From contig CM066916.1 of assembly GCA_033964015.1 (NCBI GenBank), positions 26,863,404 through 26,927,403 on the forward strand: a stretch of 64,000 nucleotides of DNA, given 5' to 3'. The stretch comes from Scolanthus callimorphus. Taxonomy: Eukaryota; Cnidaria; Anthozoa; Actiniaria; Edwardsiidae. This document shows, in pieces, positions 54,401 to 64,000 of the stretch. Under the pieces are notes generated by a model. It saw only the letters and a program-made list of their open reading frames with translations, was not told where the DNA came from and ran no database searches. How positions within the stretch are numbered: the stretch's first letter is position 1; each line of letters opens with the position of its first letter. A program made the position numbers and the translations under genes.

Positions 54401-57400
54401 TAAATTCGCCCCCCCGGGAGAAAAACTCGCTCTAGCTACTTACGCGATACAATTTGTGTGATTACAGAGCGAGTGAGGATGATGACCATGAAGTTGGACG
54501 TAGAGAACTGGGTGAAAATCGACAAGACATACCCCTCTCAACAGCAAGAAAAGGAGCGACTCAAAGACATCTATAGAGACAAAGTGTTTGTCACTAACAA
54601 GGACGAGTCGACCGTGCTGGCTAAACAGGAGCTGCTTGAAACGCTTATCGAATACCTTCCAGGTAAGTAGTGACATCTATAGACAAAGTTTTGTCAGTAA
54701 CGACGACGAACGGACCGCGCTGGCTAAACAGGAACTGCTTGGAATGCTTATTGAATACCTTCCAGGTAAGCCAGGAAACTGCTTCATCCATACAAGAATC
54801 ATACCTAAAAGTAACTAGTCGACCTACCCTATGCACATGTAAGTCATATTTTTAAAAGCACTAGAGCACAACTTTCTATGACTTTATCGGCGCAATAGAG
54901 CACGCGTGATGTTGGGAGAGACACGAAAACATTGTAAAATCACGAGCCGCAATGATATAGCGGGAGAGAACCATTATTTTATTGGTGAAATAGAGCATAG
55001 ATTTGGACCAATCAGGGCGAGCGTTATATCGTAGTTAAATTATAAAGTGATTTCCAGAATTAGAGTGGATTTCATATAACTGTAGTGGAACCAATAGACC
55101 TCCTCGGCTTGGGCGTAATGTTTTCCCATTTCAGATCACGTGGCAGGTCATGGCTAAAAGGGATGACTCAGAAGGACCTGATTAATAATTCATAGGCTTC
55201 ACGGTAGAACGAAGCTACATATGCCATGTTATGCAATGTAGCTTCGTTCTGTAACATGGGTTCTCTGTGTTCACCTGAACGCGTGGGAGACTGGGCCGAG
55301 CAGGGCTTGAAGGGAACCGGCGCGCGTGTGTAGTGTGCGTGTTGGTTGGAATTTGGGCAGGTTGAGAGGAGTAATAGTTCTGCGATATCGGTCGAGGTCT
55401 CCTTTTAATAGTGCCCTGTACATTACAAGTAAGTTCTCCTGGAAATAAAAGGAGCTTGGTTACAGTTCTATTGCTTGTCCATGAATTATTAATCAGGTCC
55501 TTCTGAGTTATCCCTTTTAGCCATGACCCACGTGGCATTCCCATGAGCATTCTTTCTTTCTTTTTCTGCTACGCACCGAATGATATATGAATATGGAAGC
55601 ATTCCAAACAAAGAGAGAATACCCATGGGAATGCCACGTGATCGGAAATGGGCAAAACATTACGTCCAAGCCGAGGAGGTCTATTCCAAAGTGATTACAC
55701 CAATCCTGAACAAAACTTATATGAGTGACATGAGATAGACCTCATTGGCTGATGGTGTTTTAGTCACCCAATTGCCAGCCAATCATAGCGCGGTTTTCAC
55801 ATGACTGTCGTGAAACCAATCGCAAAGTAATTACACCGATTCTGAATAAAACCTATAGGAGTGATTACAAAGTAATTGCAAATTACTCACGACAGTCATG
55901 TGAAATTCGCTCTATCACCTGATAATTTTTACCAGGACAAACAATTCGAGTCGATGGCAATAGGCAATAGCGGAACATAGCATCTGCCTGTGCGATATCG
56001 CAGTAACTAACAACTTTTTCCTTTTAGAGCGCTATCCTGATAAATTCGAGGCACGGGAAGGCGGAATTTACAATAAGATGTTGGGAGAATTCATCTCCTC
56101 ATCAGATGAACCAGGCGAGGAGGACCCACTGTTCAAGTGTGGCCGATTAACACAGGAGGACTGGTGTGTGATGGAATGGAGCGAAGAACACGAAGCTTAT
56201 TGCCTCACGGCAGGTAAACACACACACCAACAAATAGAGCGGATTTCAGATGACCGTCGTGTTTGCAATTGGTTTGCTTTCTCATTGGCTGCTTATTTCT
56301 ATCAACCAATCAAATTAACTAATTACAAGGAAGGAATTACTAGCCAATTGGTTCGGCTCCTGATTGGCTGGGCTGGAAACCATTCAGCAGTAAGTTGTAA
56401 TTACTCTTGTTTCTGATTGGCTAGTGATTGCACAATTGCGTTTACTTTCACGATGGTCATCTGAAATCTGCTCTATTTGCCACAACGTACGAACGTGACG
56501 TACACGTGTGCAAAATCTGCATTGATCCAACCTCGTTCCCAGGTTCTTCTTGGTATATTTCATGACTTCACTTTATTTTCTAGCAGGCTCTGTATGAAGA
56601 AGGCCGACAACACCCTGTTAAGATACGGAGTTCTGACTACTTTGTAAAAGTAAACGTTCGCTCTGCTCTTGCTATTTAACAATCACTATCATTCTAAAAA
56701 CCTTTCTTGAAATACATTCAAACTGCTTTCTTAATATTTTATAAGAATTATTACGCCCATGAATCACATTACATGTTTCCTTGAAAAAAAGGGCGTGAAT
56801 TGTTTCACGGGAACTGACTAGTGTTTCTATATACAACACTACTAAATCGCGCGTTCTGATTGGTCGTGTTATTAGACTGCAGACACTGATGACGTCTTAG
56901 CGCGCGGATCTTCGTTTTCGGCTGTTGTGAAATATTCGGGATTCCTGTGGAATTATCAATTATGACGCATGAATGTAATTAATTAGCGCACACACTTGTA
57001 AAAATCTCTCTCGGTAAATACACAGTGAAACAGTCAGTCGTAATCTATGCTGCGTATTTCATCTTAATATTACGACAATGGTCCTTCGAGCCGGATTCGA
57101 ACAAGCGACCTACAATCAGTGACATAAATGCTTGAGAAAATTCTTTCACAAAATCAGTTTTCTATACTTAAGACGAAATATTTTAAAATAAACCTAACTA
57201 ATTCTAATTGACTAAGAATTATGACGTAATAGTAGCGCACGCGCGCACACCTTGTAATCACCGATCTTCAAAACGTACAGAATAAACATCTTCGCAAATA
57301 CCTACTGCCTCTCCTTTTACCCTTCGGTATTTGCGAAATGGTCCTTCGAGCCGGATCCTACAATCAGCGACAAAATTGTTGATAAAATTTACACACGTAG

Positions 57401-59641
57401 CCGCTTTTTTGTTAGAATCGCAAAGTCTTGTATCAAACCAGTTTAAAATTTGCCTATGTCACTCCTAAACCCCCTCCCCCCCATTTCGATGTTGGTTTCC
57501 GACGCTAGAAACCTTGGTGATCAACATTGAACAGGGGGAGGGGGGATTAGTAAAGAATCCCAATATTTTCGAGAGCGGCAAGTGAAAAATTTGTTTGTTC
57601 TTGTAGTTGTGTAAGACAAGATGATGTCACGGAGCATCGTAAACAACAGTCACGTCACTCAATCACGCGTCTCACGTTGCGTAACGTTTTCTTTGAAATA
57701 GTAATTTTTCAATTTGTTTACGCAAGGAGGTTTTATGTGAAACCCTCCTTTATGTAAAACCTCCTTGGTTTACGGTACTGCGCGTTTTTCCTAGGTTACG
57801 CGTTTTTCCTAGGTTACGCGTTTTTCGTGAACTAAGTTGTCGACGAATATGTGAGTGCATGCCTCGCCATATTTTGACATTTGTGTTTCCTCTGGTCTTC
57901 TTTTATCTTTGAAGTTTCCTCGTTTTCAGTATTTTCATATTCGTTTAATCCTTATTATGTACTTTTGTATTCTAGATAATAATAGTGAAAGTTAAGAATA
58001 AAAAGAAAAAGTGGTGATTATTATGGTTGACAAAAACGGCTACCGAATTCTAGCCCCTGCAACTTGAAGGCATTCTTTGGCATTCAGTTTACGAAAGTTT
58101 ACGAAAACGTGTTTCACGTGTTTGTTTTTTTTTACTGACCTTTTTATTCTAAAATATTTTTCTTGCATGTATCTCTAGGGATTGTGTACTTTCCTATGCG
58201 ATGGTCTTTGAGAGAGAAATGGAACCTTCCAATGATGGGTAAGCGGAAGTAAGCGTTTGACGAACACATTATTTGTTTGCCATTTAATCGTTACACATTG
58301 GGAAGTCACAAAAAAAAATCCGCACCCCGCTGATTAGGCTAAATCACCCTGAACATTTTAGGTTGTCCCTATCCACAGTGGAATCAAATTGAATTTTCCC
58401 ATGACCACCCGGGAAACACATATTTGGACTACCCGACCTGGAATTTTGCACCTGCTTTAGGGTACCCATCCTGGCATTCCAGGTCTTAAGCAGATGGTGC
58501 GTACTACTTTTTGTGACTGCAAAAAAGCATCCCTTTGGAGCATCCGTTTTCGTGTATTTATGGTGGTGCTAGTTTGAATAACGATTATTTTTTTTAAACT
58601 AATTTGTTTTTGTAGCTTCGGTGATGATCCGTGTACCCAGATTTTCTGTGTGTGTGCTTCTTTAGGACTATAGCTATCATCGCAGCCGTCCTCATGATAC
58701 CCACCCAGGGTTCCGTATGCTTTCTGAATGACAAAAATTCCGGATTTTCCAGGAAGTTATTTATTTTTCCAGGAGTTTTATTTGGTAGAAATGCCCCCTT
58801 CCCACCAAAAAACATCTGGAGGATGTCATAATTTGCAGCCCCAAATCAGATTCACGAAACTGACTGACTCAACCACATTTGAGTTGAAACAATTTTCCAG
58901 GAGTTTTCCAGGATTTTCCTTCAAATCCAGGATTTTCCAGGAAGGAAATGAAAATCCAGGATTTCCAGGAATTCCATGATGCGTACAAACCCTGCCCGCC
59001 CTCATACTTATTCTCACCCTGATGATACCCCTCTTCAAGCGATGCCCTTACCGTATTGCCTTGCAGGTATCCATCAACCTGTGGATGGCTTCACCAAGCA
59101 TCTCAAGACGATGGTGTACGACCTCTTCAAGAGCATGTCCCCTGATGCGCCTGTGTACCGTGGTAACTGGGCCGTGTTTAATGACCTCGATGGTCCACTT
59201 GACCTTTACACACCCGAAGGACACGAGAGCCGTAATGCAGCCATGGGCGGTGTGCGTTCTTATGAAGGCGAGAAGACGGGGCGTGTGTTGACATTCCGAT
59301 GCGAGTATCAGACCTTGAGAAAGCTTGAGAAGAGCAAAGCTATCATCTTCAGCATCCGCACGTATCAGATGTACCTGGAGGACTTCAAGACGTTTTCGAG
59401 AGATGATGCCGAGGTTTTGGCAACAGTCATCGAGAATATACACCCCGACTTCGTGGAATATAAAGGGGCAAAGTTTTGGAAGGATGCTGCGCTCAAGTAT
59501 CTGAGGTACAACGTGCTTGGAGAGAGTGACCCAAACGTAACCTCTTGGAGTCTGAAGTCATGGAAAACACCCACGGCGCTGATAGTTGGTGGGTCGTTTC
59601 TCGCCTTAGCATTTGCCTGGGCGAATCGTCAATTAAAATAG
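51398..59641 (+). CDS. Gene 3: DUF3445 / haem-dependent oxidative N-demethylase alpha-like protein, 370 aa, C-terminal anchor
   Basis: Five exons (51398-51494, 54468-54662, 56028-56213, 58179-58238, 59067-59641) total 1113 nt; all junctions are phase 1. Family signatures in order: FENGKPYLGTYRMEIPKR, LDVENWVKIDKTYP, EYLPERYPDKFE, LTQEDWCVMEWSEEHEAYCL, IVYFPMRWSLREKWNLPMMG, IHQPVDGFT, then RCEYQTLRKLEKSKAIIFSI and RTYQMYLEDF. This order fits PF11927 (DUF3445, HODM alpha-subunit-like), whose bacterial members bind haem in a PAS-like fold and demethylate dimethylamine. Residues about 343-366 (TALIVGGSFLALAFAW, then NRQLK) form a membrane segment, so a tail-anchored protein facing the cytosol is inferred. 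The start ATG follows an in-frame TGA. The substrate in animals is unknown. Confidence 0.85.
51495..52965 (+). repeat. 44-45-bp minisatellite, ~33 copies, in gene 3 intron 1
   Basis: The unit contains TTCTAATCTCGGTATTGGTA, CAATTTATTTGG and GCTACATTTGTG or CCTGACATTTGTG. The one-base difference gives 44- or 45-bp spacing. The first unit begins at the splice donor itself (GTATGTTCTAATATCTCGG). Two larger blocks (51510-51690 and about 51970-52140) are near-identical, so segments of several units were copied. Confidence 0.88.
53390..53585. mobile_element. Palindromic MITE in gene 3 intron 1
   Basis: AGAAATAAAACATTTTTTCTG, TTTTGAAAACC and TTTGGGAGAATTC at the left are inverted at GAATTCTCCCAAAC, GGTTTTCAAAAC and AATGTTTTATTTCTTAA. 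Confidence 0.58.
54170..54320. mobile_element. 151-bp MITE with 9-bp TSD GTTTTGTGG
   Basis: TAGCCTGCGTAGCGGCTCTA at the left and TAGAGCCGCTACACAGGCTA at the right, with AAAAGGGAAGGGGAGGGAG arms. GTTTTGTGG flanks both sides (54161-54169, 54321-54329). A 9-bp duplication is usual for Mutator-like elements. Confidence 0.65.
54468..54662 (+). CDS. Gene 3 exon 2
   Basis: Acceptor GATTACAG, donor CCAG|GTAAGT, phase 1-1. Encodes RVRMMTMKLDVENWVKIDK, TYPSQQQEKERLKDIYRD, ELLETLIEYLP. The 3' half is repeated immediately downstream as a decayed copy. Confidence 0.85.
54672..54765 (+). pseudogene. Partial tandem copy of gene 3 exon 2
   Basis: Starts 9 bp after exon 2 and repeats its last ~97 nt: DIYRQSFVSNDDERTALAKQ, ELLGMLIEYLP, then a GTAAGC donor. 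It has no acceptor giving phase 1, so it cannot replace or follow exon 2 in frame by any splice I can find. The reading frame is still open, so the duplication may be young. Confidence 0.6.
55063..55912. mobile_element. MITE-C ends enclosing a nested inverted-repeat element
   Basis: TA-flanked ends GAGTGGATTTCATATAAC and CATGTGAAATTCGCTC. Inside, 55085-55190 (CCAATAGACCTCCTCGGC ... GACCTGATTAATAATTCAT) is inverted at 55480-55690. A further pair, GAACGAAGCTACAT / ATGTAGCTTCGTTC, lies at 55208-55250. Extra MITE-C-like termini at 55787 suggest at least two insertions. Confidence 0.5.
56028..56213 (+). CDS. Gene 3 exon 3
   Basis: Acceptor CCTTTTAG, donor GCAG|GTAAAC, phase 1-1. Encodes ERYPDKFEAREGGIYNKMLG, DPLFKCGRLTQEDWCVM, EHEAYCLTAG. 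A MITE-C copy sits 23 bp after the donor. Confidence 0.85.
56237..56473. mobile_element. MITE-C copy in gene 3 intron 3
   Basis: TA-flanked GAGCGGATTTCAGATGACCG and GGTCATCTGAAATCTGCTC. It contains four CCAAT/ATTGG motifs, including CTGATTGGCTAGTGATTGC, the closest single-copy relative of the unit amplified at 38810-40349. Confidence 0.65.
56970..57420 (+). mobile_element. Two LTR-retroelement-like fragments with tRNA-Tyr-like primer-binding sites
   Basis: TGGTCCTTCGAGCCGGAT at 57080 and 57338 is the complement of the 3' end of a mature eukaryotic tRNA-Tyr, including the CCA, as in a reverse-transcriptase primer-binding site. At 57080 the similarity goes on through the T arm (TCGAACAAGCGACCTA). 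Upstream of both are related blocks with AATTATGACG, GCGCACAC and AAATAC. Downstream CTACAATCAG is shared. A retroposed tRNA fragment is the alternative. Confidence 0.4.
57770..57832 (+). repeat. Short tandem repeat ACGCGTTTTTCCTAGGTT
   Basis: An 18-bp unit repeated about three times, the last incomplete. Confidence 0.6.
58179..58238 (+). CDS. Gene 3 exon 4
   Basis: 60-nt exon, acceptor TATCTCTAG, donor ATGG|GTAAGC, phase 1-1. Encodes IVYFPMRWSLREKWNLPMMG, a highly conserved strip of the family. Confidence 0.85.
58706..58994. mobile_element. MITE-B copy in gene 3 intron 4
   Basis: CAGGGTTCCGTATGC at the left and GCGTACAAACCCTG at the right match the MITE-B termini at 4056-4444. The interior is rich in TTTTCCAGGA. 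No clear target duplication remains. Confidence 0.55.
59067..59641 (+). CDS. Gene 3 exon 5 (core and membrane anchor)
   Basis: Acceptor TGCCTTGCAG. Encodes IHQPVDGFTKHLKTMVYDLF, YRGNWAVFNDLDGPLDLYTP, the RCEYQTLRKL box and the C-terminal hydrophobic segment, then TAG. The single open exon is long enough to exclude chance. Confidence 0.9.
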
Positions 59642-62600
59642 ACATCTACCTACATTGCAGCAGCAACATAAAGCGGTAATTCAGAAGTTAGTTGAGCGAT
59701 GAGGATAGAAGGAACTTCAAAAGTTCCGGCACTGAATAGCTTAGCTACCTGCGGGCCAGTCCTATTATGAACCTTCTCTTGAAAATTGGGATGGACCAAT
59801 AGAAATAGTGTCAAATAATTTCGCGCGCGTCACGGTCTTTGCAACACTATAATAACAGTGTGCACGCGCCCGATCGCTAGGGAATATGGGTAAAGATATG
59901 GCGACCGACTTGTGGCCAGTCTAACTTTACCCTGGTCATTTAATTACTGCACAGTTATTTCCCGCGCGGGGTATGTATTTGGTTTTGTTGAAGGCCACGT
60001 GACCCCGAATCAACCAATGTCACCCCCGTGTTTTTTGAGTGAGTCTCGGTCCAGGTGGCCTTATCATCAGAGCATATGCCTTATTTCAATGAACATTTCA
60101 GCCCCTTTGGCAGTCTCGTACCGCTACGCGCCTCTTTAATTACATCTCACAGAAATCACGAACTTTTGTGTTATTGTTAAATAACCACAATTAAAGCACA
60201 AGCGGCATTTTGAAGAAATGTGAGTGAATCACTTTTTTGCATAGACAAATACTGTACCATTTTCTTTTCAAAAATACATCCATAAGCAGAAATGAATATT
60301 TTCGCTTTTAAAAATGAAAATACAAACTCTGCAATTTTTTTTACAAATATATCGTTATATGTATCAACTAAAACATCTTCAACAAAGATCTTTATATATC
60401 TTTAAAAGACAACTTTCAAAAAACCTCTGGTGTAATTCACAAAGAAATAAGCTACGTTCCGGCGAAGAAATGAATCAATCTCCCTTTCATTTGCGACTCT
60501 TCCGTCCCCTCCGTGTTATATTTGAAGAAACCATTAGCTATTTTTGGGGCGTGCAAACTTCTATTGAATCGTTTACCACTCAACATTGAAAGTTATAACT
60601 TGTCATTATCCATTTTACTTTATTAATTTAAACTCGCCTATGTCTACAAGAACATTGCAAGTAATAAATATCAGAGGAAAAACCGTGAAACCGGACACTT
60701 ATTTATTTGCACGGATTGTAGCTTCAGGAGTCCAAACAACGATAAAAAGAGGATATAAATGTCTCATGTGAGGCTCAAAGTTTAAAGGGGTCTTGTCATG
60801 GTCTGTCGTGATTTTGGGTTATTTTAAGTAGCTTAAATGCAGTCACATTCAAAAGGAATAAGCAAAATATTCATCTACTTTTCAGCTGCTAGATAAGTAA
60901 AAAAATTGTTTTTTTTTCTTGTATTATCGAGCGGATGGAATTGGACTTGTGAATTGCGTTTTTGACTTTCTTACCAGGCTGAACAACTTTCAAACTTCGA
61001 AATTTGATAGCGAAAGCTATTGAAGCTTACGTAAAACTGTCTCTATAATGCAAATTTAAATTGCTTTTTCTTTCTAAGACCTAAGTTCAAACATAATATA
61101 GGATTCTGAGTTGTTTCTGTAGAACAATGGTCTTATTTTACAACATTTTGTTGAAACAACCGTGACAGTGCCCATTTAAGGTTTACCATTCACTATGTTG
61201 ACAATCGTAAAGGTACCCATCACCCGAATGTTTTGCCACCTCGGAAAACACACTCGCTCGACTACCACAGCAAGCACATAGCCAAACATAAACATGACAT
61301 TGTTGAAACCATTATCGGCCAAACCTCCAAGGTCTTGGGCACTTCTTAATTACAGTATTAATTAAGTTAATTAGATTATAGTGTATGATATCACAGCAAG
61401 GGCATAATGTTAGATGATTTTGTTATAGAAATGAGGGTCTCCTGTACAAATAGTGGAACACGAGATTGTTTTCTTTTAATTCAGGCGGATAAAATGCTTT
61501 GTTGTGGATTAACTTCACTGAAGCAAGACATCCTCTCTCATCAATAATGGAAAGGGATTTACTAAGGCAATCTAAATTAACAAAATTGTGATCCCAGAAA
61601 GATAAACAAAGTTATGGCAATTATGAAAATTACAGCAGGACAAGAGTTTGTTTGAAATAATTGTAATGAAGAGATACCAGACAGAACTGGTCAAAAATGA
61701 GATGTAATCCCTTTTTAAAAAATAGAACAGGATTTTAAAAGTTTCCATTAAAATACGTGTCAAAAGTGTCACTTAGATAATACGTTATTTGGAGGAATCA
61801 ATAAGAAGGCGTGATAACTGTAGGCGCGAGAGTATGTACAGAGTGTTTTTCGATTATAGATTTTTGTTTCTAAATCATATCTAGTGAAGCTTTAAGAAGA
61901 AATCCACTAGCGGTTCGAGTAAGCAGTTGACAAAAATATTGTACCAAGATCATTTTCATTGCATTACAAACTTCTGTGGGACTGTTTTTGATATCGTCTG
62001 AAGAGAAACCATTTCTAATAACACCAAACACTGAAAATGAATTTTTTGAAGTTCTTACGAAACATTGTGAAATGGTAGTGGACTGAAATTGACAGCAAAT
62101 TTTATCCTGTGTTTGCACACCATTTGTACCAACTGGGAATCAGTTTGTTTTTGGTGTTACTACTATGCAATGAATATCTTTGATATTACTCTTGTACAAG
62201 ATTTTGTCCACCAAGATTTTGTCCAAATTGATTTCCTCTTAATACCTTTTTCTTCTTCAATAAAAAAACATGAATAGATGGCCTGTTTCTTTCCATTAGG
62301 TAAATGGAATTAATTAATATTGATTTACCTAGAAAACAAATATGCTATTAAAAGACCGCGAACCACTTCTGATATGAAATTCTTAGACAAGGTATGTTCT
62401 TGGTCAATTCCATGACATTCGCCATGGAATTGACTGTTATCTGATAATAAATCAACAACACCGAAAGCGTATAGTTTGGGGAAATGCCACAATCGATGGC
62501 ATGTGCCAGGCAGGTGTCAGGACCAGCAGGCCGGCAAACTTAGACGCGTTGGGAGTGGCTACATACTAGTGCACTTTAATCAAAATACCTCTAAAGCAAA

Positions 62601-64000
62601 CATTCAAACTTTATTTGTGTCCTTAAATAATCCTATTGTATCTTGTTAGGGCCTGTTAGGTGCTGGGTAGAGTGTATTTTCTTCTACTTGATATTCGCAT
62701 CAGAAGACAAAGTTACAATTGGTCCCAAGAGTAAGATAAGCGGATTTATTTTTCATTTTGTAAAGTTAACAGATAAGGCTAGAAGTAATATTAACTAAAC
62801 ACGCTCCTTCCTTTGTCACCTATTTGACCCATTGTCTCCAGTTAATTTTCTACTAAACCGTTATCTATCTGATAAAGTTTGTGAAAATGTAGGCCTTTCT
62901 TGTTCAGCAATTCATAGCAAATATCTATATGATCCTAATGGCACTTCTTCCTCGCTAAACCAATGCTCGCCTTTTTGTCATTCTTTTTGGCTAAGTTTCG
63001 GTAACTTTTCTTGGATTTTATTTCTTTACCTCAATGTCATACACGTAACAACGTGATTAAATTCATAAAAAATGATGTAAAACTGAGAAAAATCGCGCAT
63101 GAACCTGAAGTTTGGCTTGATCATCTGCGCCACGGATTTTAGGATGAGTCCACTCTTGCTAGAATGACTGAATGAACAAAATTGACGTAAAGGATTGAAG
63201 AGTTATGGAACAAAAAAAATGATCGAATGTAACCCTTTATAGGATAGCGGCCGAAGGAATAAAACGGTAGAGTATAGGAGCCAGCTTGCCGGCCACTTCT
63301 TTGTTATTTTCATGCGATATTTAGAAGAATTGCGTGTAGAAATTTCGATATAACATTGTACAATCAAAGTGGTATTATCACTTGCTCTAAATCAGCCGAT
63401 GACGAAAGGACGCTTTCTCTAGGCTAGGCTAATAAAATGGCGACTCTTTGATCACCCATGGTTCAGATGGTTCACTGTATCGTGAAGCAGAGTCCCTTTG
63501 TTTTCAACCGTTTCACGAATGTTCCTCCTGTTTAGTGTCGAAGAGTCTCCTCACTTACAAAAATGTGGAAGCAAATACCAAAGACAACTATATGTTCCCG
63601 GACTTATTTTACTTTAGCGTTTTTTCTTGAGAGCTACAGATAAATAAATCCCTTTACTAACCGTTCGACCCTTTTGTCTTCAAACACACTCGTTGCATAT
63701 CAAAGTTGTAAAAAAACCTCTTGCATACACGAGAGTGAAGGTCCTGTAATTCGCCCTTGAGCAAGAAGACATTAAAACAAACTTGCCACCGTTTAACTTG
63801 GTCATTAAGGTCAATTTACTTCTATTATTCAATCACTTAAAGCCCAATTAAGAGACCAGACATAAATTTGATATTAATGCGTTTTGCTAATAAGATTGGT
63901 CAACCCTCCAAAAATACATTCCTTGCCTCGCCAGTTTGGCTGCAGCGAAATTTAAACAAAATATAATAAGGAAATAATACACTTGAACATAAAAACAAGC
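59642..64000. other. 3' flank of gene 3, no further gene supported
   Basis: No AATAAA close to the stop was found; AATTAAA at about 60188 is a weak candidate. 60786-61175 is a TTAA-flanked inverted-terminus element. The remainder to 64000 is A/T-rich with short, unrecognised open frames, such as 62832-63056. Confidence 0.45.
60786..61175. mobile_element. TTAA-flanked MITE
   Basis: TTAA at 60782-60785 and 61176-61179. Termini AGGGGTCTTGTCATGG and CCGTGACAGTGCCCAT are imperfect inverted repeats, close to the CGTGACACTGCCCCTTTAA motif at 51090. Confidence 0.5.

Noticed and set aside
57080..57120. A functional tRNA-Tyr gene
   Set aside because: Only the 3' part is present, no D arm or anticodon arm can be formed, and the CCA end is encoded, which nuclear animal tRNA genes lack.
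59048..59443. 131-codon minus-strand open frame
   Set aside because: It is the antisense shadow of gene 3 exon 5, which has clear family motifs.

Overview
The window is animal nuclear DNA. It has GT-AG introns with long introns, many short inverted-repeat (MITE-like) elements, non-LTR retrotransposon debris and minisatellites, and no bacterial gene layout. Small secreted Gly-X-Y/poly-proline/cysteine proteins that resemble minicollagens point to a cnidarian, most likely a hexacoral such as a stony coral. I cannot name the species. The window is gene-poor: I can support three plus-strand protein genes, all rebuilt by hand from splice sites and reading phase.

Gene 1 (exons 1144-14108, 5' end outside the window) and gene 2 (40464-46012, complete, 148 aa) are tandem paralogues. 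Each encodes a secreted precursor made of exon cassettes that begin with a dibasic site (xKR-TS) and continue as poly-proline and Gly-Pro-Pro repeats. Both end in a six-cysteine exon and a short last exon with an RRQYGF motif. Gene 1 has eight cassettes (seven with Gly-Pro-Pro triplets plus one short, PPAG-ending cassette), six of them in two near-identical clusters with 99-135 bp introns. Gene 2 has one long cassette with 13 Gly-X-Y triplets and one short cassette with none. All cassette exons are phase 1-1, so they can be added, lost or skipped without a frameshift. This family is my main candidate for something undescribed.

Gene 3 (51398-59641, five exons, 370 aa) encodes a DUF3445 / haem-dependent oxidative N-demethylase alpha-subunit-like protein with a C-terminal membrane anchor.

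The rest is repeats. Between 4.0 and 5.9 kb several transposons are nested or adjacent, with readable target-site duplications. From 7.1 to 10.0 kb and at 15.9-16.3 kb there are reverse transcriptase remnants. A 31-bp minisatellite of about 100 copies (19.8-23.0 kb) ends in a 155-bp higher-order repeat. A 32-bp minisatellite of about 48 copies (38.8-40.35 kb) ends about 115 bp before the gene 2 start codon; each unit carries a CCAAT box and the array sits inside a MITE. A 44-45-bp minisatellite starts at the splice donor of gene 3 exon 1. Smaller items include a 5S/tRNA-like SINE fragment, a tRNA-Tyr-like primer-binding-site sequence, and a Penelope-like insertion abutting the gene 2 stop codon. 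No rRNA gene, intact tRNA gene or CRISPR array was found.
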